Notes: generated by a model not told the origin, from the sequence alone. Positions 9,379 to 18,511 are shown, numbered from the stretch's first letter. The stretch: DNA of 64,000 nucleotides from Flagellimonas marinaquae (GCF_003992675.1 NZ_RZMZ01000007.1:310001-374000), one strand, 5' to 3'. Program-made: numbers and translations.

Positions 9379-10389
9379 ATGATAGGAGGCAAGAGGTTAC
9401 TTTTTAGAGTAGATGCAGGAGAACAGATAGGCCTAGGACATTTTTTTAGAAGTTATCATTTAGCTAAGGCTTTAAGAAGTAAGGGTTTTTACGTAGCTTT
9501 TGTTCACACAGAATCCGTGTTCTGGGGTCAATTGCCAAGTTTTGAGTTTGAACATTACAATCTGAAAATAGGCAAAGAAGAGGATCAAACCGTTGAAATA
9601 TGTATTGGCGGCAACTTTGATCTTCTGTATGTAGACGCAATATGTTCCTTTAGTGAGGAAAAACTGAAAAAAGTTAAACCAAGGACGAAAGTTGTTTTCT
9701 ATCAAAATTTAACCGAATCGAGGTTTTTATCAGACATTTTCATTTTACCATCAATTCACCAAAACGACTCTTTTTTTGAAGGTTTTATTAAGAGTGGAAC
9801 AAAAGTATATCAGGGTCTTGAGTATTCGATTTTAAACGAAAGGGTGAACGGGGTCAAAAAATCAGGTAAGAATTATGGTCTAAAAGTCAATGAAGTTGGT
9901 ATAATTAGCGGCGGAAGTGACCCCAAAAATGTGTTGGAGGCAGTATATAATTTGCTGGATTTTGATAGATGGCAAGAAATAAATTTTGTTTTTTATTTCG
10001 GAAAGAATTATCTGCACCACGGGAGTATTCCATCTTATTTACCAAATAATGTTAGCCTTAAGGAGTTTGATTTTGATAAAGTAATTGAATCAGATGTGGT
10101 AATAGCTGCTTTTGGAGTAAGTACCTATGAGTTGATGAGTATAGGAATGCCAGTAATCAGCATTGGTCACCAGAAATCGAACACTATCGCCTCGGACTTT
10201 CTAGCCAATAGAACAGGTGCACTTTACCACCTTGGACTAATAGACAACATAAATGAAGGTCAGCTCAATCACGCAATAGATACACTCTTGGATGTGGACT
10301 TTAGAGAAAAACTAGGAAATAGGGCAAAAGAAATAGTTGACCATAAAGGAGTGAGCAGAGTAATAAAAATAATTGAAGAAACATTATGA
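9379..10389 (+). CDS. pseG: UDP-2,4-diacylamido-trideoxy-altrose hydrolase
   Basis: Removes UDP from the diacylated altrose nucleotide, giving the free sugar used by PseI. The GT-B-like fold starts with FRVDAGEQIGLGHFFRS; Asp12 and the GLGHxxR motif with catalytic His21 are the PseG signature. The C-terminal half has IISGGSDPKN and VVIAAFGVSTYELMSIGMPVI, typical of MurG-like hydrolases. The protein is 336 aa. It follows the acyltransferase by six bases and overlaps pseI by four (ATGA). Confidence 0.88.
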   Translation: MIGGKRLLFRVDAGEQIGLGHFFRSYHLAKALRSKGFYVAFVHTESVFWGQLPSFEFEHYNLKIGKEEDQTVEICIGGNFDLLYVDAICSFSEEKLKKVKPRTKVVFYQNLTESRFLSDIFILPSIHQNDSFFEGFIKSGTKVYQGLEYSILNERVNGVKKSGKNYGLKVNEVGIISGGSDPKNVLEAVYNLLDFDRWQEINFVFYFGKNYLHHGSIPSYLPNNVSLKEFDFDKVIESDVVIAAFGVSTYELMSIGMPVISIGHQKSNTIASDFLANRTGALYHLGLIDNINEGQLNHAIDTLLDVDFREKLGNRAKEIVDHKGVSRVIKIIEETL

Positions 10390-11402
10390 ATAAAGAGACT
10401 GAAAACGGCGTGTTCATAATCGCTGAACTTTCCGCAAACCACAATAATGATTTGGATCTCGCAGTCAGGACCATTGAAGCGGCCGCAAAATCAGGTGCAG
10501 ATGCTATAAAAGTTCAGACCTACACGGCAGATTCATTAACCCTAAATGTAAACAATGATATTTTTGGGCCCAGAAAGGATGGCTTATGGAAAGGAAGAAC
10601 GTTATATGAACTTTTTACTGAGGGTAGTTTGCCGTACGAGTGGCATCCCGTCCTGAAAGAAAAGACGGAAGAACTGGGGATGATATTTTTTTCTTCACCT
10701 TTTGATAAAGCAGGGGTTGATTTTTTGGAATCTTTGGACGTTCAGCTCTATAAAATTGCCTCCCCGGAAATTACCGACATTCCACTTATCGAATACGTTG
10801 CATCTAAGAACAAACCGGTTATCATTTCTACCGGAATGGCATCGTTGGCCGATATAGAACTTGCTGTTAACACTTGTCGCAAAATGGGGAACGAAGATAT
10901 TACCCTTTTAAAATGCACCTCAGAGTATCCTGCTGTTCCTGACATGGCTAACCTAAAGACCATTCCAAACCTAAAAACCACATTCAATGTTAAAGTAGGC
11001 CTCTCGGATCATACAATGGGAGCAACGGTTCCCATTGTTTCGGTTGCATTGGGAGCAAGGGTTATTGAGAAACATTTCATAATGGATAGAGGATTGGGAG
11101 GTGTTGACTCGGCGTTTTCAATGAATCCAGATGAGTTCAAGGAAATGGTTAGTGCCGTAAGGGATGCGGAAAAATGCCTGGGAGAGATAGACTATTCCTT
11201 GACCGAAAGAAATAAGTTAAGAAGAAGGTCCTTGTTCCTGTCCAAGGATGTAAAGGCCGGGGACCTAGTCACAGAGGAAAATCTTCGCTCTGTAAGACCA
11301 GGTTATGGACTTCACCCTAAGTACTTAAATGATGTATTAGGCAGGAAGCTAAACAATTCATACAATGCGGGTACTGCATTAACATGGGCAATGCTTTGTT
11401 AA
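10386..11402 (+). CDS. pseI: Pseudaminic acid synthase
   Basis: Condenses the trideoxy-altrose derivative with phosphoenolpyruvate to make pseudaminic acid. The NeuB TIM barrel shows IIAELSANHNNDLDLA, DAIKVQTYTADSLTL, KIASPEITDIPLI, LLKCTSEYPA and GLSDHTMG, with the acid-base His in VIEKHFIMD. A SAF (antifreeze-like) domain covers roughly residues 275-338. At 338 aa it is slightly shorter than usual. It overlaps the flippase gene by 19 bases. Confidence 0.95.
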   Translation: MNKETENGVFIIAELSANHNNDLDLAVRTIEAAAKSGADAIKVQTYTADSLTLNVNNDIFGPRKDGLWKGRTLYELFTEGSLPYEWHPVLKEKTEELGMIFFSSPFDKAGVDFLESLDVQLYKIASPEITDIPLIEYVASKNKPVIISTGMASLADIELAVNTCRKMGNEDITLLKCTSEYPAVPDMANLKTIPNLKTTFNVKVGLSDHTMGATVPIVSVALGARVIEKHFIMDRGLGGVDSAFSMNPDEFKEMVSAVRDAEKCLGEIDYSLTERNKLRRRSLFLSKDVKAGDLVTEENLRSVRPGYGLHPKYLNDVLGRKLNNSYNAGTALTWAMLC

Positions 11403-12640
11403 ATAAAGATTTATATAACAAGTTACTTACGGTTTCATGCAGATTGTTGGGCCTAGGCTCTCGATTTTTGCTGACATTTTTGTTGACCAAGGAGATATCT
11501 CTTGAATTTCAAGGGGAGTATACCCTGGTCAGTACTTCTGTGGCGTTGATGATAATTCTGTTTGGCTTCGATTTTTATGTATACGCAAATAGGTTGTTGA
11601 TAAAGCAAAAAAAAAGAGAGGTGTTCTTTTTTAAAAACTCCTTGGTTTTTTACTCTTTTTCGTACTTGCTGTTGTTTCCTTTTATTTGGTTTACAACTAA
11701 TAATTTTGATGTAATTGATATTGGGTCGTTTTGGACACTTTATTTTTTAATAATTTTTGAACACCTTGGTCAAGAATTGTTCAGGTCTTATATAGCGATG
11801 AGGAAGCCACTATTTGCCAATTTATTATTGCTTCTAAGAACGGGTAGTTGGTCAGGAATCATAGTTTTTGCTCTTTTTTTTATCCAAGGTTTCCAAATAA
11901 GCATACCTGAAATACTAAGATTATGGTTGTTTTTTGCTTTTGTAACGTGTGTTTTGGGTATTTCGTTTTATCCTAATATAAAGTCTTTTGCACGGGAGAA
12001 AATTGATTTTAAGTGGATTAGAAAAGGAATTGGGGTTGGCCTAACAATGTTCATGTCAACAATCTGTTTAAAAGTTATAGAGTATTCCGACCGGTATTTA
12101 ATTGCCTTTTTTCTTGATAAAACTGAATTGGGGATATACGCACTCTATTTTCAGTTGGCTAACCTCATTAATGTTATCATTTTTACAATGTATATTTCTT
12201 TCATTTATCCGGATATAATTCAGGGAGTACATGAAAAAAGCAGGGATATCACATTAAAGGCAATGAAAAATATTCAAAAAAAAACATTTTTTATCATAAT
12301 CTTGTATGCGATTTCGTCAATTGTTTTAATACCGCTTTTCTTAAAATATATAGGTCGGAGCGAATTGTATCCCAACATACCTATATTTTACATATTGCTT
12401 ACAGCTTTTCTATTTTTAAACCTTAACTTTTCATACCATTTTGTTATTGTGGGTTTTGAGAAGGAAGCCCTAATTTTCAAAGCGACTTTTTTAGCCTGTG
12501 TGTTTAATATTTTATTGAATACCCTTCTAATTCCTTTTTTTGGAATTTATGGTGCAGCTTTTGCACTATTGGCTGGAAATTTTGTTCTTTTTCTTGTTAA
12601 GAGAAAATATGGCAAAAACCTTATGGGTCAATGGAGGTAG
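11384..12640 (+). CDS. wzx: Wzx-like polysaccharide flippase
   Basis: A 418-aa protein made almost entirely of hydrophobic segments with short basic loops, in the pattern of the MATE-like MVF/PST flippases that move undecaprenyl-PP-linked repeat units across the inner membrane. The first helix region (LLTVSCRLLGLGSRFLLTFLL) and the late FGIYGAAFALLAGNFVLF segment fit this family. The coding sequence is visibly more AT-rich than the rhamnose and ps genes. It overlaps pseI upstream by 19 bases and the glycosyltransferase downstream by 10 bases. Confidence 0.82.
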   Translation: MGNALLNKDLYNKLLTVSCRLLGLGSRFLLTFLLTKEISLEFQGEYTLVSTSVALMIILFGFDFYVYANRLLIKQKKREVFFFKNSLVFYSFSYLLLFPFIWFTTNNFDVIDIGSFWTLYFLIIFEHLGQELFRSYIAMRKPLFANLLLLLRTGSWSGIIVFALFFIQGFQISIPEILRLWLFFAFVTCVLGISFYPNIKSFAREKIDFKWIRKGIGVGLTMFMSTICLKVIEYSDRYLIAFFLDKTELGIYALYFQLANLINVIIFTMYISFIYPDIIQGVHEKSRDITLKAMKNIQKKTFFIIILYAISSIVLIPLFLKYIGRSELYPNIPIFYILLTAFLFLNLNFSYHFVIVGFEKEALIFKATFLACVFNILLNTLLIPFFGIYGAAFALLAGNFVLFLVKRKYGKNLMGQWR

Positions 12641-13659
12641 AAAACATTGTAATAGTGCTTACACCCTTTCAAAAATACATGATAGGGTCTGTTGATAAGA
12701 ACCTCTTTGACTTAGAAACAACCTTGGTCTTTCATAGTAAACATGTTTCATTTGAAAATTGTAATTGCAAAACGGAGAGAATTAACGTTTTCGAGTTCTC
12801 CAAAAGAAGGTTGTTTAGATTGGACCTGAGCTATTTTAAAGAGGCAAAGCGTGCCATTCAAAGAATTCGAGGTGAGATAACAGAATATCAAACACAGTAC
12901 TCATTAACAAATGGGCTCAATGTTTTCATAGGAAGTGAAAAAGATGTTTTTTCCCAAATGTTGCTGGCCACACCCTCAGTGAGCGTTAAAATATCGAATC
13001 TGATTGCGGTGGAAGAGGGTATTGGATATTATAAAACAGGCAGGACATTTAATACACAACTGACAAAGCTTGCTTACAAATTGCTTACGCCGATTCTATT
13101 TGGCGAAAGGATAGATTACGTGTATACTTTGGGTCGGGACCCTAGAATAAACATTGTTTACGCAAGAATGCCGAAACTGTTGCCAAAGAAAAGAAAGGAT
13201 GTAGAGTATCTGCAGATTCTGGGCCCCTCGAGAAAAAGCAAAGGGGTTTATTCTGACTCCACGAAAAAAATTCTTATTTACTCGTTCCCGAGTGAGGATT
13301 ATGGTATGAAGGACGATGAAAAAAAGAATATATTTAAAATCTTAATCAACGCCTTCCCACAAAAGCAAATCGTTATAAAGCCACACCCTAGGGAGAATGT
13401 TGATTTGTTTAACAATGAAATCAGGAATAACAATGTTACCTTGCTGGATAAGAGATTCATTGGAGAGGGAATTGATTATTTTGAATTTGAGAAAATCATA
13501 AACTTCTCATCCTCAATAGTTATCGATATTTTAATGGCAGGGTATCCTAAAGAGGAGATATACACTATATTTTTTGATAAGAGCCCTAAAATTTCCTTTT
13601 TAAGGGAAACCAAGTGCTTAAAGTTGGCTAACTTAAATATGAAGAATTTTGAAGATTAA
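12631..13659 (+). CDS. Sialyltransferase-like glycosyltransferase, candidate pseudaminyltransferase
   Basis: I recognise three motifs in the order and spacing of bacterial poly/sialyltransferases (GT38/GT52-like GT-B enzymes): an acidic EEG (residues 128-130, in LIAVEEGIGYY), an HP motif (His252-Pro253, in IVIKPHPRE) and a serine-rich SSS motif (293-295). In those families His is the general acid and the motifs bind CMP-sugar. As the locus makes CMP-pseudaminic acid, the natural inference is a pseudaminyltransferase. Family identity is from motifs only. The 342-aa protein has no membrane segment and sits between the flippase and polymerase genes, overlapping both. Confidence 0.65.
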   Translation: MEVENIVIVLTPFQKYMIGSVDKNLFDLETTLVFHSKHVSFENCNCKTERINVFEFSKRRLFRLDLSYFKEAKRAIQRIRGEITEYQTQYSLTNGLNVFIGSEKDVFSQMLLATPSVSVKISNLIAVEEGIGYYKTGRTFNTQLTKLAYKLLTPILFGERIDYVYTLGRDPRINIVYARMPKLLPKKRKDVEYLQILGPSRKSKGVYSDSTKKILIYSFPSEDYGMKDDEKKNIFKILINAFPQKQIVIKPHPRENVDLFNNEIRNNNVTLLDKRFIGEGIDYFEFEKIINFSSSIVIDILMAGYPKEEIYTIFFDKSPKISFLRETKCLKLANLNMKNFED

Positions 13660-14782
13660 GTTTGGGAATAGACTTTTACTGTCATCAATTTTAGGTTATC
13701 CGGTTCTTTTAGGAGCAATCTTTTTTTTTGACCTTGAACCGTTCCGAGTTACTGCTCCATATTTCTTTATAATCCTGGTGTTTCTGTCTATTAAAGCTAT
13801 GAAGCAGAAGAAATTGATGGTTTCACAGCAAGATTTACCTAACCTTCTGCTCATCTTACTAGTGCTTTTGGTTTCAGCAGCGAATTTTAGCACGGTACGC
13901 TATAGTATTCCAATCTTATTTGCAACATATTCATTCTTTCTTTTTTTGTATTTAACTATCATAGAATCCGGGTTTATTCTCAAAAGCAAAATAGTAAGAA
14001 GGTATTTGGTTATTTACTTGGTAATGTCCGTAATGTTTCTTTTTGTTAACCATGCTTATATGGAAGTTGGGGAAAGATACATTGGTTTTACTGGATCCCC
14101 CACAACTTTTTCAGGCCTTTTAGTAGCCCTTTTTATATTATTTGACACGTTGTCCGACCAAAAGAGATGGATAAGGATATTAGTGTTTCTTTTTGTATTT
14201 CTTTTCGTAGCATTGTCAAAAACAAGGTTGGTAATGATTTTTTTGATCGGGTACCCTTTTTTGACCTATTTTATAAATAAGAAAGCCCTAAACAAGGGAG
14301 GTGTTTTTATGGTTTTCTTCTTAACGTTGTTTTTTGTTTATTATTTGTATGGCTTGGTTGTGGAGAAGTACCCTGAGATAATTACATTACGCTACAAAGA
14401 TGCAAGGGATGCCTCCTTTGGACTTAGATATAGGCTTTATGAAATTGTTGAAGAAAACTTTATTTCTGGAAATAAATGGGAGATATTATTTGGCAAAGGA
14501 AATGAATATTCTAGGAATTTAATTATCGAAGAAATTGGATTGGATATATTCCCTCACAATGATTTTATTCGATTAATCAATGATTGGGGTGTTGTTGGTG
14601 GGGGAGCTTTTTTTGTTTTGCTTTACAGGCTTTCACTTAAAAACATAACTTCGCTTTTAATTGCACTGCTCTATATTGTTTTGTGGTATTCAAATATGAT
14701 TTTCAATTTATACTTGTTCTCCATCTTGATTATATCATCTTTTCACCTTGAAAACAGGGGTAGCCCTAGGTTAAATAAATAA
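13649..14782 (+). CDS. O-antigen polymerase-like membrane protein (Wzy candidate)
   Basis: About ten hydrophobic segments and one larger extracytoplasmic loop near residues 240-300 (with SFGLRYRLYEIVEEN and PHNDFIRLINDWGVVGG) give the topology of Wzy polymerases. The loop's F/L-H-N-D motif is typical of the Wzy/WaaL superfamily. There is no ATG at the 5' end: the TTG at 13649 keeps the first membrane helix and overlaps the previous gene by 11 bases; the next ATG would remove that helix. Likely polymerises repeat units flipped by Wzx. Confidence 0.7.
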   Translation: MKIKFGNRLLLSSILGYPVLLGAIFFFDLEPFRVTAPYFFIILVFLSIKAMKQKKLMVSQQDLPNLLLILLVLLVSAANFSTVRYSIPILFATYSFFLFLYLTIIESGFILKSKIVRRYLVIYLVMSVMFLFVNHAYMEVGERYIGFTGSPTTFSGLLVALFILFDTLSDQKRWIRILVFLFVFLFVALSKTRLVMIFLIGYPFLTYFINKKALNKGGVFMVFFLTLFFVYYLYGLVVEKYPEIITLRYKDARDASFGLRYRLYEIVEENFISGNKWEILFGKGNEYSRNLIIEEIGLDIFPHNDFIRLINDWGVVGGGAFFVLLYRLSLKNITSLLIALLYIVLWYSNMIFNLYLFSILIISSFHLENRGSPRLNK

Positions 14783-14789
14783 GCTTTTG

Positions 14790-16034
14790 ATGTCTAATTC
14801 AACGCGTATATTTAAATTTAATTTAAAACCACATCTTGAAAAGAATGCGTTGGCTTTTTCAATTTATTTGTTTGCGTTTTCTTTTTGTTTAACACCATTT
14901 TTTTCTTCCATATCCTTGCTTCTATTTTCAGTAACTTCTCTGTTTTACCTTAAAATGAAATTGCCTAAAAGCAATGATCTATTATTTCTACTATCCTACG
15001 CCTTTATTTTTTTGATGTATTTGGCTGGAATTTTTTTCACAGATTTTCAAGATAGGGCATTAGAGTTGATTATAAGGACTTCACCAATCTTATTTGTTCC
15101 ATTTTTTCTTTTGTTTACAAAGGCTCCTACGAAAATCAATTATTATAAATTAAAGCTTTGCTTTATTTTAGGGGTGTTTGTTTCATGTCTTATCTCGATT
15201 ATTTATGCTGTATTTAGGGTTTTACGAGACGGTGACTTACAACATATTTTATATTTCGAGTTTGCAGGAGTTTTAGATTTACATCCTTTATATTATTCAA
15301 TTTATATCATTACAGCCCTTGTGTTTCTCAATAAAATTGTGGTAAAAACTTTCTACAAGGCTTTTGGATATCTTGTTTTTGGGATCTCCCTTCTTTTGTT
15401 ACAATCTAAACTGGGAATTTTAATATTAGTTTTTGTGTTGGGACACTTCGTTTATATAAGCGTCAAAAGAAAGCACTATACGTATCTATTTGTTGCTCTC
15501 ATATCCCTTTCTTTCATCTTTTTTTCTGCTTTTGCGTTTGATGGTAATCGACTGAATGAACTTTTTTCAAGCAGGGAAAGAAATGAGCTCGGTACAAGCA
15601 GGGAAGATGGAGTTACCCAAAGAATATGGCTTTGGGAAACAGCTATTAAACAATTACAGGAAAATCCCTTATTCGGCTTTGGTCTGGGTTCAAAAAAGGA
15701 TATGTTTAAGTGGAAGGTTGAGAAAGACATTTTGATGAATAATTACGATTGGCCAACCATTAGGGCCATGAAGTTGATTTCAACCTGGAACCTGCACAAC
15801 AACTATTTGCAGATATGTTATGAATTTGGAGTATTAGGGTTAATCTGCTTTTTAACATCCATTTTGGTATGCATTAGACTGGCTAGGTTGAGGTCAAAGC
15901 CGTTATTTTTATCGGTTTACACCTTGATATTGGCACTTCTTTTTGTTGAAGTTGCACTGAATAGACAAATGGGAATATATTTTTATGCTTTCATACCCCC
16001 ACTGCTATTTTGGGAACCTAATACAAGGCAATGA
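14790..16034 (+). CDS. O-antigen ligase/polymerase family membrane protein
   Basis: A 414-aa multi-pass protein with the Wzy_C/WaaL-type periplasmic loop: GVTQRIWLWETAIKQL, NPLFGFGLG and then STWNLHNNYLQICYEFGVLGL, where LHNNYL is the conserved histidine motif. The ATG at 14790 is preferred over an adjoining TTG. With the Wzy candidate immediately upstream, one of the two is probably the polymerase and this one the ligase (or a second polymerase). It overlaps the lipoprotein gene by four bases. Confidence 0.75.
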   Translation: MSNSTRIFKFNLKPHLEKNALAFSIYLFAFSFCLTPFFSSISLLLFSVTSLFYLKMKLPKSNDLLFLLSYAFIFLMYLAGIFFTDFQDRALELIIRTSPILFVPFFLLFTKAPTKINYYKLKLCFILGVFVSCLISIIYAVFRVLRDGDLQHILYFEFAGVLDLHPLYYSIYIITALVFLNKIVVKTFYKAFGYLVFGISLLLLQSKLGILILVFVLGHFVYISVKRKHYTYLFVALISLSFIFFSAFAFDGNRLNELFSSRERNELGTSREDGVTQRIWLWETAIKQLQENPLFGFGLGSKKDMFKWKVEKDILMNNYDWPTIRAMKLISTWNLHNNYLQICYEFGVLGLICFLTSILVCIRLARLRSKPLFLSVYTLILALLFVEVALNRQMGIYFYAFIPPLLFWEPNTRQ

Positions 16035-16930
16035 GCAAATATCATTTTTTAGTTGTTTTAGTATATCTATTTCTTTCTTGCCAAAGTTCTGAAAAGAAAG
16101 GTGGGGTAAACTATCAAGTTGCTCAGGCTAAACTTGACGAAGCCTTTGTCAATGGATATTTTGAAAAGGTCAGGGACGAAACTTATGTATTAATCAACAC
16201 AAACTCGATATATTATTTTTTTAAGGAAAGAAAGGAGTTTCTTCGTTACAAAGTAATGTTGCACTTGATTAAAAAGGACAATACGTTTGATAATGAAGAT
16301 TTCTTTCCAAAGCAGGAAAAAATATCCACGTTAACAAAAATAGGGCTCGGTGATTTTGATACAATTTCCATAAAGATTGAAAGTAAGGGCTTTGTTGGTG
16401 TAAGGACGGGCCAATTCAGAAGGACTGAAAGTGGTTCAGCCAAAAACCTATGGGCTAAACAAATTCGATATTCGGAAATTAACACTAAAAGCAATAATGC
16501 CGCCAAAGAAAAATTCTTGAAGACCACTGGATTGAACAGTCTTAAAAACTATTTTGCTAAAAGACTCTTTGAAGGAACATTTTATAAAAACTCATTTGGA
16601 TTTTATGTTTTATTGGCAGATAATGAATTGTTTCTAATAACAAAAAATCAAGTAGCTTCTAAGAATAAGATTATGGTTCATCTAGTTAAGGAAAATGGTG
16701 ATTTTGATAACCTCTCTGCACTTTTTGGCAGTAAAAGGTATTGTAAATGCGTTACCATGGAAAAAGAAGAACTCATCGTTTACAGGGTTGTACTCCCAGA
16801 ATTGGAATCTTTCGAAAAATTAAGATTAGGAGAGTTTAACAATAACGGAAATAAATGGGTACAAGAACTTTACCTTAATGAATTTCTTTCCAATAAGTTA
16901 CTTCGCTACAGTAATGAATTTAATCTATAA
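16031..16930 (+). CDS. Lipoprotein with internally duplicated domain
   Basis: A short hydrophobic leader ends in a lipobox (LFLSC, Cys17), so the mature protein is probably a lipoprotein. I recognise no family. Two segments resemble each other: one near residues 48-115 (YVLINTNSIYYFF, VMLHLIKKDNTFDNEDF, IGLGDFD) and one near 195-275 (YVLLADNELFLIT, IMVHLVKENGDFDNLSAL, LRLGEFN), suggesting tandem copies of one small beta-rich domain. It is translationally coupled to the ligase-like gene (ATGA overlap) and followed 2 bases later by the split WecG gene, so a role in polysaccharide attachment or export is plausible but unproven. Confidence 0.7.
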   Translation: MSKYHFLVVLVYLFLSCQSSEKKGGVNYQVAQAKLDEAFVNGYFEKVRDETYVLINTNSIYYFFKERKEFLRYKVMLHLIKKDNTFDNEDFFPKQEKISTLTKIGLGDFDTISIKIESKGFVGVRTGQFRRTESGSAKNLWAKQIRYSEINTKSNNAAKEKFLKTTGLNSLKNYFAKRLFEGTFYKNSFGFYVLLADNELFLITKNQVASKNKIMVHLVKENGDFDNLSALFGSKRYCKCVTMEKEELIVYRVVLPELESFEKLRLGEFNNNGNKWVQELYLNEFLSNKLLRYSNEFNL

Positions 16931-16932
16931 GA

Positions 16933-17532
16933 ATGATTAATCAGATTTTTCAAAAAATAACAGATAATATTCAATTTGAAAAGAGTTCTCAAATTGTTTC
17001 TTATGTTAATATTTATAACTATCAGGTTTTGCGAAAGACTCCGAAAATCGCTGAAAAAATTGATTTCTTCACCTTGGACGGTATTATGTTGTTGCTCTTT
17101 ATAAGAATATTTATGGGCAAAAAATATAAGCGTAAGGCCCCAGATTTTTCTTCCTATTTCAATGAATTTTTTGGTTATCTTGAAAAGGCGAACATAAAAG
17201 AGGTCTTTATAGGGGGCTCAGAAGACGATATGTCTTCTTTTATAAAGACCGTCAAGGAGAATTATCCTCAAATGAATATTGTTCATACCTATAATGGCTT
17301 TGACCTGATCGAAGAGCGAGTGATTAATGCACTTATTTCTAAAGAAGTTGATTGCACAATCGTTGGAATGGGAACCCCAAAACAAGAGTACTTTATTGTA
17401 AAGGCCACTGAAATTAAAGCATTTCCTATCGGACCTTGGACTGTTCTTGTGCGCCGATATTCTGGAGCATTCTGGTATTTGTACTGGTTTTTACCCTACA
17501 TTAGAGCGATTATTGGCTACAAAAATTTATAA
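16933..17532 (+). pseudogene. WecG/TagA-family glycosyltransferase, 5' part, split by insertion
   Basis: Residues 1-166 or so are a normal WecG/TagA/CpsF glycosyltransferase: an acidic DG motif in FFTLDGIMLL, FIGGSEDDMSSFIK and VGMGTPKQEYFIV. After about KATEIKAFPI (base 17430) the sequence stops resembling the family and reads into an unrelated hydrophobic tail ending at 17532. The missing C-terminal part of the same gene is found 1.08 kb downstream at 18512-18697. The ORF therefore encodes a truncated chimera that lacks the conserved C-terminal region and is probably inactive. Confidence 0.85.
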
Positions 17533-18511
17533 GTTTCCGCAACTTTTAGTGATGAATAATATTATACTCAGCATAAACTACTTTTCCACAACCATGAATC
17601 TAACTTTCTATAATTTTTTAGGGATTCGCACCCAAGCCCTAACTATTAATGAACTTAATCAACTCATTGATACAGCCGTTCAACAAAATCAAAAATGGAT
17701 TATTGCCAACCATAATCTACATAGTCTGTATTTATATCATCATCAACCAAAAATGCAGACTTTTTATACCCAAGCAGATTATACCCATATAGACGGTATG
17801 GCTTTGGTATTACTGGGGCAACGTTTAGGACTACCTCTGCAAAGAGAACATAGGGTTACTTATGCAGACTGGGTATGGCCGCTGATGGCTGAAGCAAAAG
17901 AGAAAAAATGGCGGATTTTTTACTTAGGTTCAAAACCAGGAGTAGCCGAAACAGGGGCAGAAATTCTCCGGGAGAAATTCCCCAATTTAGAAATAAAAAC
18001 CCATCATGGTTATATTGGTTCTAATACTGATAGTCTTGAAAATCAGTCAGTTTTGGCAGAAATTAAGGATTACCAACCACATATATTAATGGTGGGAATG
18101 GGTATGCCTAGACAAGAAAACTGGATTATTGACAACCTCGAACAAATTTCTACCAACGTAATTCTTCCTAGTGGTGCTTGTATAGATTATGTCGCTGGTG
18201 TAATACCTACACCTCCTCGCTGGATGGGGCGTTTAGGATTTGAATGGTTATACCGTTTATTGAGTGAACCTAAAAGACTTTGGAAACGTTATTTATTAGA
18301 ACCTTGGTTTATTCTTAGACTCTTTTTACCAGAATTTTTGACTAAGCAATTAAAAACTAATTAACTACATAAAAGTAGTTTGCAAAATTAGGAATATTCA
18401 GGAATAAAAAAATGCAAAAGCGGCTTGGTTTTTTAGCAGCAGCACCTCGAATTTCAACACATCCTGATGCAGAGATGTCTGTTCCTCGTTCTAGAATTTT
18501 AGGTATTATCT
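17431..18511 (+). other. Foreign DNA insert, probably of cyanobacterial origin
   Basis: Both flanks are halves of one flavobacterial-type WecG gene, so the boundaries are set to within roughly ten bases. The insert contains the last 33 codons of an unknown ORF in frame with the 5' half, a complete second WecG/TagA gene, and the first 33 or so codons of another glycosyltransferase-like gene (MQKRLGFLAAAPRIS). A tetramer TATC occurs at both edges (17427-17430 and 18507-18510). No transposase or long terminal repeats are visible, which suggests illegitimate recombination of a random genomic fragment. The cyanobacterial origin is my recollection of similar gene neighbours, not a search result. 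Confidence 0.7.
17594..18364 (+). CDS. WecG/TagA/CpsF-family glycosyltransferase, horizontally acquired
   Basis: Transfers a sugar from a UDP donor to an undecaprenyl-PP-linked acceptor in early repeat-unit assembly. I start it at the ATG at 17594 (256 aa, MNLTFYNFLGIRTQALT); the frame is open upstream but that stretch has no family similarity. Seen: IIANHNLHSLY, catalytic Asp67 in HIDGMALV, FYLGSKPGVAE, LMVGMGMPRQE, LPSGACIDYVAG, and an intact C-terminal appendage PPRWMGRLGFEWLYRL. Wording and codon choice differ from the native split homologue and resemble cyanobacterial TagA proteins. It may have replaced the function of the gene it disrupted. Confidence 0.88.
   Translation: MNLTFYNFLGIRTQALTINELNQLIDTAVQQNQKWIIANHNLHSLYLYHHQPKMQTFYTQADYTHIDGMALVLLGQRLGLPLQREHRVTYADWVWPLMAEAKEKKWRIFYLGSKPGVAETGAEILREKFPNLEIKTHHGYIGSNTDSLENQSVLAEIKDYQPHILMVGMGMPRQENWIIDNLEQISTNVILPSGACIDYVAGVIPTPPRWMGRLGFEWLYRLLSEPKRLWKRYLLEPWFILRLFLPEFLTKQLKTN

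Noticed and set aside
17447-17593. Upstream extension of the inserted WecG/TagA gene
   Set aside because: The 49 extra codons have no family similarity and overlap the tail of the chimeric ORF; the ATG at 17594 gives the normal family N-terminus.
17431-18511. Insertion sequence or transposon
   Set aside because: No transposase, no terminal inverted repeats and no clear target duplication beyond a 4-base match; the content is ordinary glycan genes.
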